Assembly (NCBI GenBank): GCA_018401705.1
Contig: JAGYKL010000018.1
Coordinates: 1 to 64,000, forward strand
Source of the DNA: Bacteroidia bacterium
Lineage (GTDB): Bacteria; Bacteroidota; Bacteroidia; M30B66
Reading direction: 5' to 3'
DNA length: 64,000 bases
This document shows positions 9,935 through 20,081 of the stretch, piece by piece. Position 1 is the first letter of the stretch. Each line of letters opens with the position of its first letter. A program made the translations under genes and the position numbers. Below the pieces are notes generated by a model that saw nothing but the letters and a program-made list of their open reading frames with translations, did no database searches and was not told where the DNA came from.

Positions 9935-10618
9935 TTAATTTAAACTACTTTTCTTAGGATCCTCTCCCATAAAAACATATTGCAGCATATTTGCTCCCAT
10001 CTTTAAAGCTCTTTGCCTTGCCGCATCGGAGTCTTTATGAACCGAAGGATCTTCCCAACCGTCGCCTAAATCACATTCGAATGTATACATAACAACCAAT
10101 CGACCTTCGTGAATAATTCCGAAGGCTTGAGGCGGATTATTATCATGCTCGTGAATTTTAGGCAAGCCGTTCGGAAAATCGTATTTAGTATGAAAAATCG
10201 GGTGAGAAGGAGGCAATTCAACCAATTCATGTTCAGGAAAAATCCTCTTTAGCTGAGGACGAATGAATGGGTCCATCCCGTAATTATCATCAATATGAAG
10301 AAAGCCGCCAGCTAAAAGATAATTTCGCAGATTTTCAGATTCAGATGGTGAGAAAATAACATTTCCATGACCAGTCATGTGCACAAACGGAAGATTAAAA
10401 ATCTCAGGATCGCTGGCATCAACTGTAACTGGCTCAGCTGCAATATGAGTTCCCAGGTACTTATTAGAATAGCTAATTAAATTAGGTAATGAAGTTGGAT
10501 TAGCATACCAATCGCCGCCACCACTGTATTTAAGCAGACCTATGCTAAACGTTTGTGCCTGAAGGTTACTCAAAGCTCCCAACAGAAGTAAAGTCGCAAT
10601 ATTTAGGATTATTCTCAT
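9935..10618 (-). CDS. DUF4159 domain exported protein
   Basis: Protein of 227 residues with an N-terminal signal peptide (hydrophobic residues about 3-18, probable cleavage after 'LQAQ'). The rest is a DUF4159 domain with a class I glutamine amidotransferase-like fold. It is recognised by 'GLLKYSGGGDWYANP', 'LPFVHMTGHG', 'LLAGGFLHIDDNYG' and the Asp/Trp-rich C-terminal part 'CDLGDGWEDP'. It should act in the periplasm. No reaction is established that I know of. It is embedded in the rsmE-ruvX-def run with short gaps (21 and 8 bp), an association I believe is frequent in Bacteroidota, but the functional link is unclear. Confidence 0.85.
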   Translation of the reverse strand: MRIILNIATLLLLGALSNLQAQTFSIGLLKYSGGGDWYANPTSLPNLISYSNKYLGTHIAAEPVTVDASDPEIFNLPFVHMTGHGNVIFSPSESENLRNYLLAGGFLHIDDNYGMDPFIRPQLKRIFPEHELVELPPSHPIFHTKYDFPNGLPKIHEHDNNPPQAFGIIHEGRLVVMYTFECDLGDGWEDPSVHKDSDAARQRALKMGANMLQYVFMGEDPKKSSLN

Positions 10619-10639
10619 TAGCTACAAAGTAAATGAAGA

Positions 10640-11350
10640 TTATTGATTAATTATCATAGCTGAATTCATCTGAGAGCAGGCTACTACTGCTGCAGTTTCT
10701 GCCCTCAATCTGCTTTCACCGAGTGAGACCGCTATATAGCCTAATTCAAGAGCCTTTTCAATTTCATTTGGGGTAAAATCGCCCTCCGGGCCGATGAGAA
10801 TAAGATTATCAGATTGGGTGTTCACACTCTTAATCAAATGCTTTTTGGGAGTATCGAGGCAATGGGCAATAAATTTATTTGAACTTGTTTGGCTTTTGAT
10901 AAATTCTTTGAAGGAAACTGCTTCATTAATTTTTGGAAAAAATGCTTGTTTAGATTGCTTCACTGCTGCAAGAACCACTTTCTGCATTCTTGCCATCTTA
11001 ACAACACTTCTTTCTGTTCTTTCTGTAATAATTGGAGTAATCTCGCTAACTCCAATCTCTGTGGCTTTTTCCAAAAACCACTCAAAACGGTCCATCATTT
11101 TTGTTGGAGCAACAGCCATATGAAGTTGATAAGGCAATTTTGGCAAGTTCTCAATGCTTAAAACATCAAGCTCAGAGTTTCTTGAAGATAATGTTTTGAA
11201 TTTGGCATAATATAACTTTCCAACTCCATCAAGTAAAATAACCTCATCACCAACTTTGCATCTTAGTACTTTGGTTGCATGGTGATTCTCTTCTTCTTCA
11301 AGCCTTACCGTTTTTTCATCCCCCGGAGGGGAAATGAGAAATATATGCAT
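10640..11350 (-). CDS. rsmE: 16S rRNA (uracil1498-N3)-methyltransferase
   Basis: SPOUT-class methyltransferase of 236 residues that methylates U1498 of 16S rRNA using S-adenosylmethionine. An N-terminal PUA-like region ('NHHATKVLRCKVGDEVILLDG') precedes the knot domain. The SAM-binding knot is visible as 'LIGPEGDFTPNEIEKA' and 'SLGESRLRAETAAV'. Also typical are 'KATEIGVSEITPIITERTE' and 'AVKQSKQ'. It is the first gene of the run leading to def and has an ATG start. Upstream is a 45-bp gap to mfd. Confidence 0.95.
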   Translation of the reverse strand: MHIFLISPPGDEKTVRLEEEENHHATKVLRCKVGDEVILLDGVGKLYYAKFKTLSSRNSELDVLSIENLPKLPYQLHMAVAPTKMMDRFEWFLEKATEIGVSEITPIITERTERSVVKMARMQKVVLAAVKQSKQAFFPKINEAVSFKEFIKSQTSSNKFIAHCLDTPKKHLIKSVNTQSDNLILIGPEGDFTPNEIEKALELGYIAVSLGESRLRAETAAVVACSQMNSAMIINQ

Positions 11351-11395
11351 TACCCTAATCGATTGTTTTTTTTAAAATTATCACAAATGACTTAA

Positions 11396-14300
11396 TCATT
11401 TTACAGCTTCTTGTGAGGGTTGCAGCTTGGAAATGAATTCATTAAGAATCTGAACAGCCGCATCTATGCTGCCTATATTATCCATGACTAAAGTTAATTT
11501 ACCATTTCTTTCCTTCATCCTGGCTTTGCCAGATAACTTCATTAAATTTTGCATTAGTCTTGCAAAAAAGGGAGATTGGTAAAATGTAGACTGTTGATTT
11601 TGAACAAAATAACCTACAAATGTCTTCTGCTTCAGCACCAGCTTCTCAAAGCCCATATCCTTTGCCAACTTTCTCAATCGAAGAGTATTTATTAGCTCTA
11701 AGGTCTGCTTTGGAACAGAACCAAATCTGTCTTCAAGGCGTTTTTTAAAACCCTCAAGATCGGCCTCATTCTCAAGACTGTCGAGTTCTTTATACAAAAG
11801 CAATCTCTCTGTTATGTTAGTAACGTACTTGTCGGGAATAACCAGTTCCATGTCAGTATCAATTTGACAATCACTCACCCAAATCTTACGTTTTTCTTCA
11901 ATCTCTTCTTTAAAGATATCTTCAAAATCGCTTTCTTTCAATTCCTGAATAGCTTCATCAAGGATTTTCTGATACATTTCGAAGCCAATTTCAGCTATGA
12001 AACCTGACTGTTCAGCTCCTAATAAATCTCCGGCTCCTCTGATATCCAAATCGCGCATGGCAATATTAAAACCACTTCCGAGCGCAGCGAAATCTTCAAT
12101 GGCTTTTAGACGCTTGCGCGCATCAGCAGTTAACAAAGAAATTGGTGTAGTGAGCAAATAACAAAAAGCTTTTTTATTGCTTCGCCCTACTCTACCTCTC
12201 ATTTGATGTAAGTCGCTTAAGCCAAACAAATGAGCATTATTGATGATTATCGTATTTGCATTTGAGATATCCAGTCCCGACTCAATGATTGTCGTAGCCA
12301 CTAAAACATCGGCATCTCCATCAATAAAACGCATCATCACATCTTCAAGAACATGTGCATCCATTTGACCATGGCCAACAGCTACACGAACTCCCGGAAC
12401 CAAGCGGCGAATCATATCTGCAACTTCCTGAATATTCTGTATGCGATTATTCACAAAGAAAACCTGACCACCCCGCTGGACTTCAAAGCTTACAGCTTCT
12501 TTAATGATATCTTCGTTAAAAGTGTGTAACTCGGTTTGCACCGGATAACGATTCGGCGGCGGTGTGTTGATAATGCTCAAATCTCTAGCCCCCATCATAC
12601 TAAAATGCAGGGTTCGGGGAATAGGTGTTGCTGTTAGTGTTAAGGTATCAACGTTGACCTTGATTTTACGAAGTTTCTCTTTGGCTGAAACGCCAAATTT
12701 CTGCTCCTCATCAATGATCATCAAGCCTAAATCTTTGAATTTTACATCCTTGCTTATAAGTCTGTGAGTTCCAATTAGTATATCTATTTCACCACGATTT
12801 AATCGTTCAACGGTCTCTTTCTGCTCTTTGGCTGTTTTGAATCTGTTGATATAATCAACTGTGCATGGAAATGAGCCAAGTCTTTCTTTGAATGTTTTGT
12901 AGTGTTGAAGAGCCAAAATGGTTGTTGGAACTAATACAGCTACTTGCTTATTGTCATTAACTGCTTTAAATGCTGCGCGAACGGCAATCTCAGTTTTCCC
13001 AAAGCCTACATCACCGCATACAAGCCTGTCCATGGGAGCTTCTTTTTCCATGTCGGTTTTTACATCGCGTGTGGTTTTAATCTGATCTGGGGTGTCTTCA
13101 TAAATGAAGGATGCCTCTAATTCATTTTGAAGGTAATTATCGGGTGCAAAGGCAAAGCCTTTTTTACTTCGGCGCTCAGCATAAAGTTTAATTAAGTCGC
13201 GAGCGATGTCTTTAACTTTCGATTTTGTCTTCTGTTTTAGATTACTCCATGCATTGCTACCAAGCTTATTCAATTTGGGAGCTGTACCGTCTTTGCCTGA
13301 AAATTTTGAGATTCGATGCAGTGAATGAATGCTTACGTAAAGCATATCATTATCTCTGTAAACCAATCGAATAGCCTCCTGCTGTTTTCCGTTTACATCA
13401 ATCTTTTCAAGTCCGGCATACTTCCCTACACCATGGTCAACGTGGGTTACAAAATCTCCCGGCTGAAGGCCTGATAACTCTTTTAATGTGATGGCTTCTT
13501 TTCTGGCATAACCATCTTTAAGCTTGAATCGATGATATCGGTCGAAGAGCTGATGGTCGGTGAAACAAGCTATGCCTGAATCAAAATCGGTGAAGCCTTC
13601 ATGCAAAGCATAAGTTACAGGCGTAAATTGAACATCCTTACCGATATCTTCAAAAATTGAATAAATCCGTTCTATCTGCTTTGGATTTTCTGAGAAAATA
13701 TAGTTCGTAATTTTCTTGGAAGTATTCTCGGCTAATTTTGAAGTAATGAGCTCAAAATTCTTTTGAAAAGAAGTTTGAGGATGGGCATTTACCCGAGCAG
13801 TATCTTTCATCTGAAAGCGCTTGCCCTGACCGGTTTCAATACTTGTATAATTTAATATTTGTGAGGTAATGAGATTTGCTGAGCAATACAATTCGTCTGG
13901 TGGCAGTTGAACAGTAAGTTCTCCTAGTGAATTGTAGATTGCCTCAGCCTTTCTGAATTCATTTTCAATTTTTTCAAGTATCAGCTGAGTTTCTCGCAGC
14001 CAGATGATTGAATTTTGGGGAATAAACTCTAAGAAGCTTTCGCGACTTTCTCTCAGAATTTTGCCTTGCACATCAGGTACTATCTGCACAAACTCCAGGT
14101 TCTTGATTGAAAGCTGATCTTCAGGGTTAAATGACCTAACAGAATCAACCTCATCACCAAAAAACTCTAAACGAAAAGGAAATTCATCCGAAAAAGAAAA
14201 AACATCCAGAATTCCTCCACGAATAGCAAACTGTCCCGGTTCTATGACAAAATCGACCCTTTCAAATTCATAGTCATGAAGTAATTCATTTAAGAACTCA

Positions 14301-14761
14301 ATAGAAAGCTTATTTCCTTTCTGAATCTTAAATGTGTTTCTCTTGAGGTTTCCGTGAGTTACAACCCTTTCAAACAGAGCTTCTGCATGCGTGACAATGC
14401 ACGTAGGCTTTTTTGAATTATTTAAGCGAGCTAGCACCTCAGCTCTAAGCAGTTTGTTATTGGCATCAGCTGATTCAACATCATAAGGCTTCTTATAGGA
14501 TGCGGGTAGAAATAGCACCTGGTCTTCGCCCAATATACGCTCCAAATCGTTTAATAAATAAGCAGCATCCTCTTTATCAGGAATTACGCAAATGAAAGGC
14601 CTGCCAATTTCTGAGAAAGCTGCAGCAATAAAAATTGATTCTAATGAACCAGTGAGTCCTGAAAGGGCAATTCTGCTTTTTGAATCATCGAGGATTCCCT
14701 TAAACAGAACTTCAGCAACGGGATGCTGGCGGTATTTTTCAATGAGTTGAGAAGTAGTCAA
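11396..14761 (-). CDS. mfd: Transcription-repair coupling factor
   Basis: Mfd (1,121 residues, normal) removes RNA polymerase stalled at DNA damage and recruits UvrA. The N-terminal UvrB-like region carries 'GGILDVFSFSDEFPFRLEFFGDEVDSVRSF'-type sequence near residues 175-210. The RNA polymerase-interacting CarD-like domain follows (about 425-510, 'GDFVTHVDHGVGKYAGLE'). The RecG-like translocase has Walker A 'CGDVGFGKTEIAVRAA', the DEEQ box, 'TLTATPIPRT' and motif VI 'QMRGRVGRS'. The C-terminal TRCF domain begins near residue 960. Initiation appears to be at a TTG, because an in-frame stop lies shortly upstream and no ATG gives the conserved N-terminus. The gene stands alone between rsmE and fbp. 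Confidence 0.97.
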   Translation of the reverse strand: MTTSQLIEKYRQHPVAEVLFKGILDDSKSRIALSGLTGSLESIFIAAAFSEIGRPFICVIPDKEDAAYLLNDLERILGEDQVLFLPASYKKPYDVESADANNKLLRAEVLARLNNSKKPTCIVTHAEALFERVVTHGNLKRNTFKIQKGNKLSIEFLNELLHDYEFERVDFVIEPGQFAIRGGILDVFSFSDEFPFRLEFFGDEVDSVRSFNPEDQLSIKNLEFVQIVPDVQGKILRESRESFLEFIPQNSIIWLRETQLILEKIENEFRKAEAIYNSLGELTVQLPPDELYCSANLITSQILNYTSIETGQGKRFQMKDTARVNAHPQTSFQKNFELITSKLAENTSKKITNYIFSENPKQIERIYSIFEDIGKDVQFTPVTYALHEGFTDFDSGIACFTDHQLFDRYHRFKLKDGYARKEAITLKELSGLQPGDFVTHVDHGVGKYAGLEKIDVNGKQQEAIRLVYRDNDMLYVSIHSLHRISKFSGKDGTAPKLNKLGSNAWSNLKQKTKSKVKDIARDLIKLYAERRSKKGFAFAPDNYLQNELEASFIYEDTPDQIKTTRDVKTDMEKEAPMDRLVCGDVGFGKTEIAVRAAFKAVNDNKQVAVLVPTTILALQHYKTFKERLGSFPCTVDYINRFKTAKEQKETVERLNRGEIDILIGTHRLISKDVKFKDLGLMIIDEEQKFGVSAKEKLRKIKVNVDTLTLTATPIPRTLHFSMMGARDLSIINTPPPNRYPVQTELHTFNEDIIKEAVSFEVQRGGQVFFVNNRIQNIQEVADMIRRLVPGVRVAVGHGQMDAHVLEDVMMRFIDGDADVLVATTIIESGLDISNANTIIINNAHLFGLSDLHQMRGRVGRSNKKAFCYLLTTPISLLTADARKRLKAIEDFAALGSGFNIAMRDLDIRGAGDLLGAEQSGFIAEIGFEMYQKILDEAIQELKESDFEDIFKEEIEEKRKIWVSDCQIDTDMELVIPDKYVTNITERLLLYKELDSLENEADLEGFKKRLEDRFGSVPKQTLELINTLRLRKLAKDMGFEKLVLKQKTFVGYFVQNQQSTFYQSPFFARLMQNLMKLSGKARMKERNGKLTLVMDNIGSIDAAVQILNEFISKLQPSQEAVK

Positions 14762-14843
14762 GGCTGGGTATTAACGTCAAAACTATCTACTTGTTGAAAA
14801 TCGGATAGCTTGAGGCAAAAATATATTAATTGAAATACCTTTT

Positions 14844-15896
14844 CTAAAGTTCTTTGCCAATATATTGTGGCTGATGATTGGCATCGCTATATTCTTTAAG
14901 GTAGTCCATTGCTTCATTAATCATAGCAGTTGAACCAACAAATAAAGGGCATCGTTGATGAATATCGGTAGGTTTTATTTCGAGAATATCTTCAAAGCCA
15001 TCGGTAGCTTTACCTCCAGCCTGCTCAACAATCATAGCCATAGGATTGCACTCATACATAAGACGAAGTTTTCCTTTGGGAGATGCTAATGTTGTTGGGT
15101 AAATGTAAATACCTCCTTTGATGAGATTCCTGTGAAAATCACTTACTAAAGAACCTATGTATCTAAGTGTATATGGCTTTTTGTTGGCTTTATCATCAAT
15201 CTGAAGACTCTTGATATATTTCTTTACTCCTTCGGGAAAATGCACAAAGTTGCCTTGGTTGACAGAATAAATATTGCCCCCTTTGGGAATTCTCATATTG
15301 GGATGAGAGAGACAAAACTCGCCAATTGAAGGATCTAGAGTAAATCCATTTACTCCATTTCCTGTGGTATACACCAGCATGGTTGAAGAACCATAAACGA
15401 TGTAACCAGCAGCAACCTGATCAGAGCCATATTGAAGAAAATCTTCAACAGTGGCAGGACCATTTTTGGTTTTACGACGGTAAATAGAGAAAATAGTACC
15501 TACTGAAACATTTACATCAATATTGGATGAACCATCTAAAGGGTCCATTGCTACAATGTATTTTCCTTGACTTGAAGGACCATCGAAGAGCATTATTTCA
15601 TCATTTTCTTCAGAAGCAACACCTGCACATTCTCCTCCTGAAGCTAAAGCTGCAAGGAACTGTTCATTGGCAAAAACATCTAATTTCTTTTGACTTTCGC
15701 CTTGAATATTTTCTGCACCGGCTTCGCCCAAAATATTCACCAGGCCGGCCTTATTTACCTCATTATTAACAATTTTCGCTGCGATACTTATATCGCTCAA
15801 CAAAGAAGATAATTCGCCTTTTGCAAAGGGAAAATCAGCCTGGCGATCTATAATAAATTCACCTAGCGTTACGACACTGCGACGGGGACGGTACAT
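14844..15896 (-). CDS. fbp: Class I fructose-1,6-bisphosphatase
   Basis: Gluconeogenic enzyme that hydrolyses fructose 1,6-bisphosphate to fructose 6-phosphate in the cytoplasm, with Mg2+. '[14 protein letters not shown]' marks the N-terminus. The metal and substrate site '[14 protein letters not shown]' is intact, as are 'SEENDEI', '[12 protein letters not shown]' and '[13 protein letters not shown]'. I placed the start at the ATG at 15896, giving 350 residues, rather than at a TTG three codons upstream. The gene lies 82 bp upstream of mfd on the same strand, probably with its own promoter. Confidence 0.95.
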   Translation of the reverse strand: MYRPRRSVVTLGEFIIDRQADFPFAKGELSSLLSDISIAAKIVNNEVNKAGLVNILGEAGAENIQGESQKKLDVFANEQFLAALASGGECAGVASEENDEIMLFDGPSSQGKYIVAMDPLDGSSNIDVNVSVGTIFSIYRRKTKNGPATVEDFLQYGSDQVAAGYIVYGSSTMLVYTTGNGVNGFTLDPSIGEFCLSHPNMRIPKGGNIYSVNQGNFVHFPEGVKKYIKSLQIDDKANKKPYTLRYIGSLVSDFHRNLIKGGIYIYPTTLASPKGKLRLMYECNPMAMIVEQAGGKATDGFEDILEIKPTDIHQRCPLFVGSTAMINEAMDYLKEYSDANHQPQYIGKEL

Positions 15897-16076
15897 ACAG
15901 CTCAATTTGATTTGGGTGCGTAAAGATACGATTTTTGCTAATTTTCTGAACGAAGCAGAATCTATATCAAATTACCTAGTTCTATTTATAACAATTATCA
16001 ATAAATTGCTGATTCATAAATCGCGATTTTAATTTAATAAATCTAATTGCTGAGATTCAAACGCAGCTAAGAAATA

Positions 16077-17225
16077 ATGAAATTACCAAAGAATTCAAGC
16101 CTCATAATAGTATTCTTTTTCATCACATCAATTCATTTTTCCTTTGGGCAAACTAATGTTTATGACAGTTTAGAAGTTGATGGAATTACCCGCGTTTATC
16201 GTTTATACATTCCTGCTTCTTACACAGGAACCGAAGCAGTGCCTTTGGTCTTAAACCTACATGGCTACGGCTCAAATTCACTTGAGCAATTTCTTTATGG
16301 AAACTTTATAAATATTGCAGATACAGCTAATTTCATCATTGCGATGCCAGAAGGAACAGTTGATTTGGTTGGAAACTTAAGCTGGAATACTTTTGGCTTA
16401 TCAAGTGTTGATGATATCGGGTTTCTATCACAATTCATTGATTTTGTTAGTTCTCAATACAATATAGACCAGGAGAGAATTTATTCAGCGGGCATGAGCA
16501 ATGGAGGCTTTATGAGCTATGATTTAGCTTGCTTGCTTGGCAATAAAATTACAGCAATTGCTTCAGTAACAGGAAGCATGAATGTACTTAGAATTGCAGA
16601 TTGTAACCCAGGAAGAGCCGTTCCGGTTATGCAAATTCATGGTACTATGGATGGCACTGTTCCTTATTTGGGGAATATTGCATTTGCTCCAATTGATTCT
16701 GTGGTTTCATTCTGGAGGGCAAATAATACCTGCATTTCTAATGCAACTTTTGAGAATGTTCCCGATATTAATACTACCGATAATTGCACTGCCGAGCATT
16801 ATGTTTGGGATTGTCCAATCACTAGTTCAAGTGTAGAGTTCTACAAAATAATTGGTGGAAATCACTCTTGGCCAGGAGCTTTGGTAAACATCAATACCAC
16901 AAACATGGACTTTAGTGCCAGTGCAGAAATCTGGAGGTTTTTTAGTCAGTATAAGCTAAGTGATTTTATTACTCTAGGCTTTGCTGAAGCAAAGGATGAA
17001 GAAGCAATTAAAGTTTACCCAAATCCTTCAGATGGGCAATTCAAATTAGCATTTGAGGATGCTCAAGAAAGACAAATTGAAATTATGGATGTGAGCGGTA
17101 GAATTATCTATTCCACAACTATCTTTAACTCAACTGAAACGATTGACATTCAAGAATCAGGGCTTTATATGTGTCGAATAGCTGAACAAGGAAAAATCTT
17201 TAGTGGCAAAATTATTATTCAATAA
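16077..17225 (+). CDS. Secreted PHB-depolymerase-type esterase with T9SS sorting domain
   Basis: Exported alpha/beta-hydrolase of 382 residues. A signal peptide spans residues about 1-24 (ending 'FSFGQ'). The catalytic domain follows the LpqC/PHB depolymerase plan: oxyanion 'NLHGYGSN', nucleophile Ser141 in 'AGMSNGGFM', 'VMQIHGTMDGTVPY' with the acid, and the histidine in 'GGNHSWPG'. Such enzymes cleave polyesters or acetyl/feruloyl side chains, and the actual substrate cannot be read here. From about residue 310 there is a type A T9SS C-terminal domain ('VYPNPSDGQFKL ... GLYMCRI'). It should therefore be secreted across the outer membrane and anchored or released. The gene is monocistronic and ends in a strong terminator. 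Confidence 0.88.
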   Translation: MKLPKNSSLIIVFFFITSIHFSFGQTNVYDSLEVDGITRVYRLYIPASYTGTEAVPLVLNLHGYGSNSLEQFLYGNFINIADTANFIIAMPEGTVDLVGNLSWNTFGLSSVDDIGFLSQFIDFVSSQYNIDQERIYSAGMSNGGFMSYDLACLLGNKITAIASVTGSMNVLRIADCNPGRAVPVMQIHGTMDGTVPYLGNIAFAPIDSVVSFWRANNTCISNATFENVPDINTTDNCTAEHYVWDCPITSSSVEFYKIIGGNHSWPGALVNINTTNMDFSASAEIWRFFSQYKLSDFITLGFAEAKDEEAIKVYPNPSDGQFKLAFEDAQERQIEIMDVSGRIIYSTTIFNSTETIDIQESGLYMCRIAEQGKIFSGKIIIQ

Positions 17226-17251
17226 AAGAGCAGGGTTACCCCTGCTCTTTA
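17224..17251. terminator. Bidirectional intrinsic terminator
   Basis: A near-perfect hairpin lies between the convergent esterase and clpB genes. The arms AAAGAGCAGGG and CCCTGCTCTTT pair over about 11 bp around a TTAC loop. The A-rich left arm and T-rich right arm let it act in both directions. It begins inside the esterase stop codon. Confidence 0.85.
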
Positions 17252-17271
17252 ACAAATAAACTAAACTTTAC

Positions 17272-19878
17272 TTAAACCAACTCTTCTTCCTTGTTTCTGA
17301 AGAAGAGATTATTTTCAATCATATCAAGAACAATAATCTTGTCATGAGATATTTTTCCTGATAGAATTTGTTTACTCAACTCATTGAGCACTTTCCTTTG
17401 AAACAATCGCTTCACAGGCCTAGCTCCAAATTGAGGATCATAACCTAGCTGTGCTAGCCAATCAATGGCCTCTTCAGTTGCTTCAATTTTATATCCTTGC
17501 TCTGCAAGTAAATCCCGAACCCCTTTAAACTGAATTTTAACAATTTCTTCAACGTTTTCTCTAGAAAGCGGCTGAAACATAATAATATCATCAATTCTGT
17601 TTAAGAACTCGGGGCGAATAGTTTTCTTTAATAATTCAAAGACTTTATGCTTGGCTTCCCCAACAACCTCATCATGATTTGCTTCATTTAATTCCTCAAA
17701 AGATTCCTGAATGATATGTGAACCAATGTTTGAAGTCATTATTATGATTGAGTTCTTAAAATTGACGAGCCTGCCTTTATTATCTGTTAACCTTCCGTCA
17801 TCCAGCACCTGGAGAAGAATATTAAACACATCAGGGTGAGCTTTTTCAATTTCATCAAGCAATACAACGCTATATGGCTTCCTCCTCACAGCTTCTGTGA
17901 GCTGACCACCTTCATCATAACCAACATATCCGGGAGGCGCTCCAACTAATCTGCTCACACTGTGTCGCTCCTGATACTCACTCATATCAATTCGCGTCAT
18001 TGCCTGATCATTATTAAACAAGAATTCAGCAAGCGCTTTAGCCAATTCGGTCTTGCCAACGCCTGTGGTTCCTAAGAATATGAATGAACCAATAGGTCTG
18101 CGTTTGTCTTGCAAGCCGGCCCTTGCCCGGCGGATTGCATCAGACACTGCTTCAATAGCTTCGTCTTGACCAACAACCCTTTTATGTAATTCATCTTCTA
18201 AATTAAGAAGCTTTTCTCTTTCACTTTGAAGCATTCTGTTAACAGGTATTCCTGTCCATCGAGAAACCACACCAGCAATATCTTCAGCATCAACCTCTTC
18301 CTTAATCATGGCTTTTCCACTTTGAGTTTCCTCGAGCTTTTCTCGCAGAGCCTCAATAGCTGTTTCAGCCTCTTTCATTTTACCGTATCTAAGCTCAGCT
18401 ACTTTACCAAAATCTCCCGCACGCTCAGCCTGCTCAGCTTCAAGCTTGTATTGATCAATTAACTCCTTGTTAGTTTGAATCTTATCAAGCACATCTTTTT
18501 CACTTTGCCATTTTGCTCTGAAACCATTGCGCTCATCTTCAAGATTGGCAATCTCTTCATTTAGTTGCCCAAGTTTCTTTTGATCATTCTCACGCTTAAT
18601 GGCTTCACGCTCAATTTCAAGTTGACGAATTCTTCTTTCTAGTTCATCTAGTTCTTCAGGGAGTGAATTAATCTCCATCCTAAGCTTAGAAGCTGCTTCA
18701 TCAATTAAGTCGATTGCTTTATCGGGTAAAAATCTGTCATTGATATAACGTTGACTCATTTCAACGGCCGCAATTATTGCTTCATCTTTGATTAAAACCT
18801 TATGATGGTTTTCATATTTTTCCTTTAAGCCCCTTAAAATTGAAATGGCATCCTGTGTATCGGGTTCATCAATAAGAACCTTCTGGAATCGGCGCTCCAG
18901 CGCTTTATCTTTTTCAAAATACTTTTGATATTCATTCAACGTGGTCGCACCAATAGCCCTTAATTCTCCTCTCGAAAGAGCTGGTTTAAGAATATTAGCA
19001 GCATCCATAGCTCCTTCTCCTCCTCCGGCGCCAACCAAGGTGTGAATTTCATCGATAAATAATACGATGTCGCCATCTGATCCTGCAACTTCCTTCACAA
19101 CTGACTTAAGTCGTTCTTCAAACTCTCCTTTGTATTTTGCTCCAGCTACCAAAGCTCCCATATCTAGCGAATAGATAAGTTTCGACTTCAAGTTTTCGGG
19201 TACATCTCCATTCACAATCCTATGAGCTAAGCCTTCTGCTATCGCGGTTTTACCAACACCGGGTTCACCAATAAGAATTGGATTATTCTTTGTTCTCCGA
19301 CTTAATATCTGAAGCACACGGCGAATTTCCTCGTCCCTGCCAATAACAGGGTCAAGCTTACCGTTTCGTGCCATATCATTTAAATTCTTGGCGTATTTGT
19401 TTAGTGCATTGTATGTTTCCTCACTAGTTTGAGAAGTCACCTTTGCTCCTTTTCGTAATTCTGTAATTGCTGCTTTTAAATCTTTTTCGGTGATTCCTGA
19501 ATCTTTTAGCAGTCGCGAAACCTGATCATTTGCCGAAAGCATTGCTAAAGCAATATGCTCTATGGAAACGAATTCATCCTTCATTTCAGACATCAACGAA
19601 ACTGCTTTATTTAAAACCTGTTGAGTCGAATTTGAAAGATAAACATCTCCTCCACTAACCTTTCCATAAGCATCAACCATACGGTCTAGGGCAGCTTTAA
19701 GTCCTGAAATATTGATGCTTAATTTTTTGAACAGAAAAGGAAGCACATTCTCATCAACTTCGAGAAGTCCTTTTAATAAATGTCCGGTCTCAATTGCCTG
19801 TTGACCATTTTGTGTAGCTATCTGCTGTGCTTTTTGCACAGCTTCTTGCGATTTAATAGTAAATTGATTGAAATTCAT
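17272..19878 (-). CDS. clpB: ATP-dependent disaggregase ClpB
   Basis: Hsp100 chaperone (868 residues) that threads aggregated proteins through its hexameric pore together with DnaK. Order: Clp N domain (about 1-145), AAA+ module 1 with Walker A 'GEPGVGKTAIAEG' and 'LFIDEIHTLVGAG', the long coiled-coil middle domain (about 405-525) that separates ClpB from ClpA/C, and AAA+ module 2 with 'GTTGVGKTELAKAL' and 'EYQERHSVSRLVGAPPGYVG'. I placed the start at the ATG at 19878 ('MNFNQFTIKSQEA'), the family-standard N-terminus, and not at an earlier in-frame codon. The upstream 200 bp is non-coding, and I could not recognise a heat-shock operator in it. Confidence 0.97.
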   Translation of the reverse strand: MNFNQFTIKSQEAVQKAQQIATQNGQQAIETGHLLKGLLEVDENVLPFLFKKLSINISGLKAALDRMVDAYGKVSGGDVYLSNSTQQVLNKAVSLMSEMKDEFVSIEHIALAMLSANDQVSRLLKDSGITEKDLKAAITELRKGAKVTSQTSEETYNALNKYAKNLNDMARNGKLDPVIGRDEEIRRVLQILSRRTKNNPILIGEPGVGKTAIAEGLAHRIVNGDVPENLKSKLIYSLDMGALVAGAKYKGEFEERLKSVVKEVAGSDGDIVLFIDEIHTLVGAGGGEGAMDAANILKPALSRGELRAIGATTLNEYQKYFEKDKALERRFQKVLIDEPDTQDAISILRGLKEKYENHHKVLIKDEAIIAAVEMSQRYINDRFLPDKAIDLIDEAASKLRMEINSLPEELDELERRIRQLEIEREAIKRENDQKKLGQLNEEIANLEDERNGFRAKWQSEKDVLDKIQTNKELIDQYKLEAEQAERAGDFGKVAELRYGKMKEAETAIEALREKLEETQSGKAMIKEEVDAEDIAGVVSRWTGIPVNRMLQSEREKLLNLEDELHKRVVGQDEAIEAVSDAIRRARAGLQDKRRPIGSFIFLGTTGVGKTELAKALAEFLFNNDQAMTRIDMSEYQERHSVSRLVGAPPGYVGYDEGGQLTEAVRRKPYSVVLLDEIEKAHPDVFNILLQVLDDGRLTDNKGRLVNFKNSIIIMTSNIGSHIIQESFEELNEANHDEVVGEAKHKVFELLKKTIRPEFLNRIDDIIMFQPLSRENVEEIVKIQFKGVRDLLAEQGYKIEATEEAIDWLAQLGYDPQFGARPVKRLFQRKVLNELSKQILSGKISHDKIIVLDMIENNLFFRNKEEELV

Positions 19879-20081
19879 AATAAATAAATCTATGCTGGCA
19901 TGCATTCAAATCAATTACCAATTGAAATTAACTGAAGCAATGGCATAAATCTCCTTACGCTATTGACAATATGTCACTTAAACCATTCTTTGCCTTGACA
20001 AATTGACTGAAACAAATGCATCTAGCTATTAAAGAATAACAAGATTGATGATAGATTATCTTGACGACTTTAAATTTTGTA

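Noticed and set aside
15527-15769. Plus-strand open frame of 80 codons inside fbp
   Set aside because: It lies wholly antisense to a well-supported enzyme gene and its translation has no recognisable features; a shadow frame.
17272-19905. Longer clpB start giving an N-terminal extension of nine residues
   Set aside because: The ATG at 19878 gives the conserved 'MNFNQFTIKSQEA' start, so the upstream codons are not needed.
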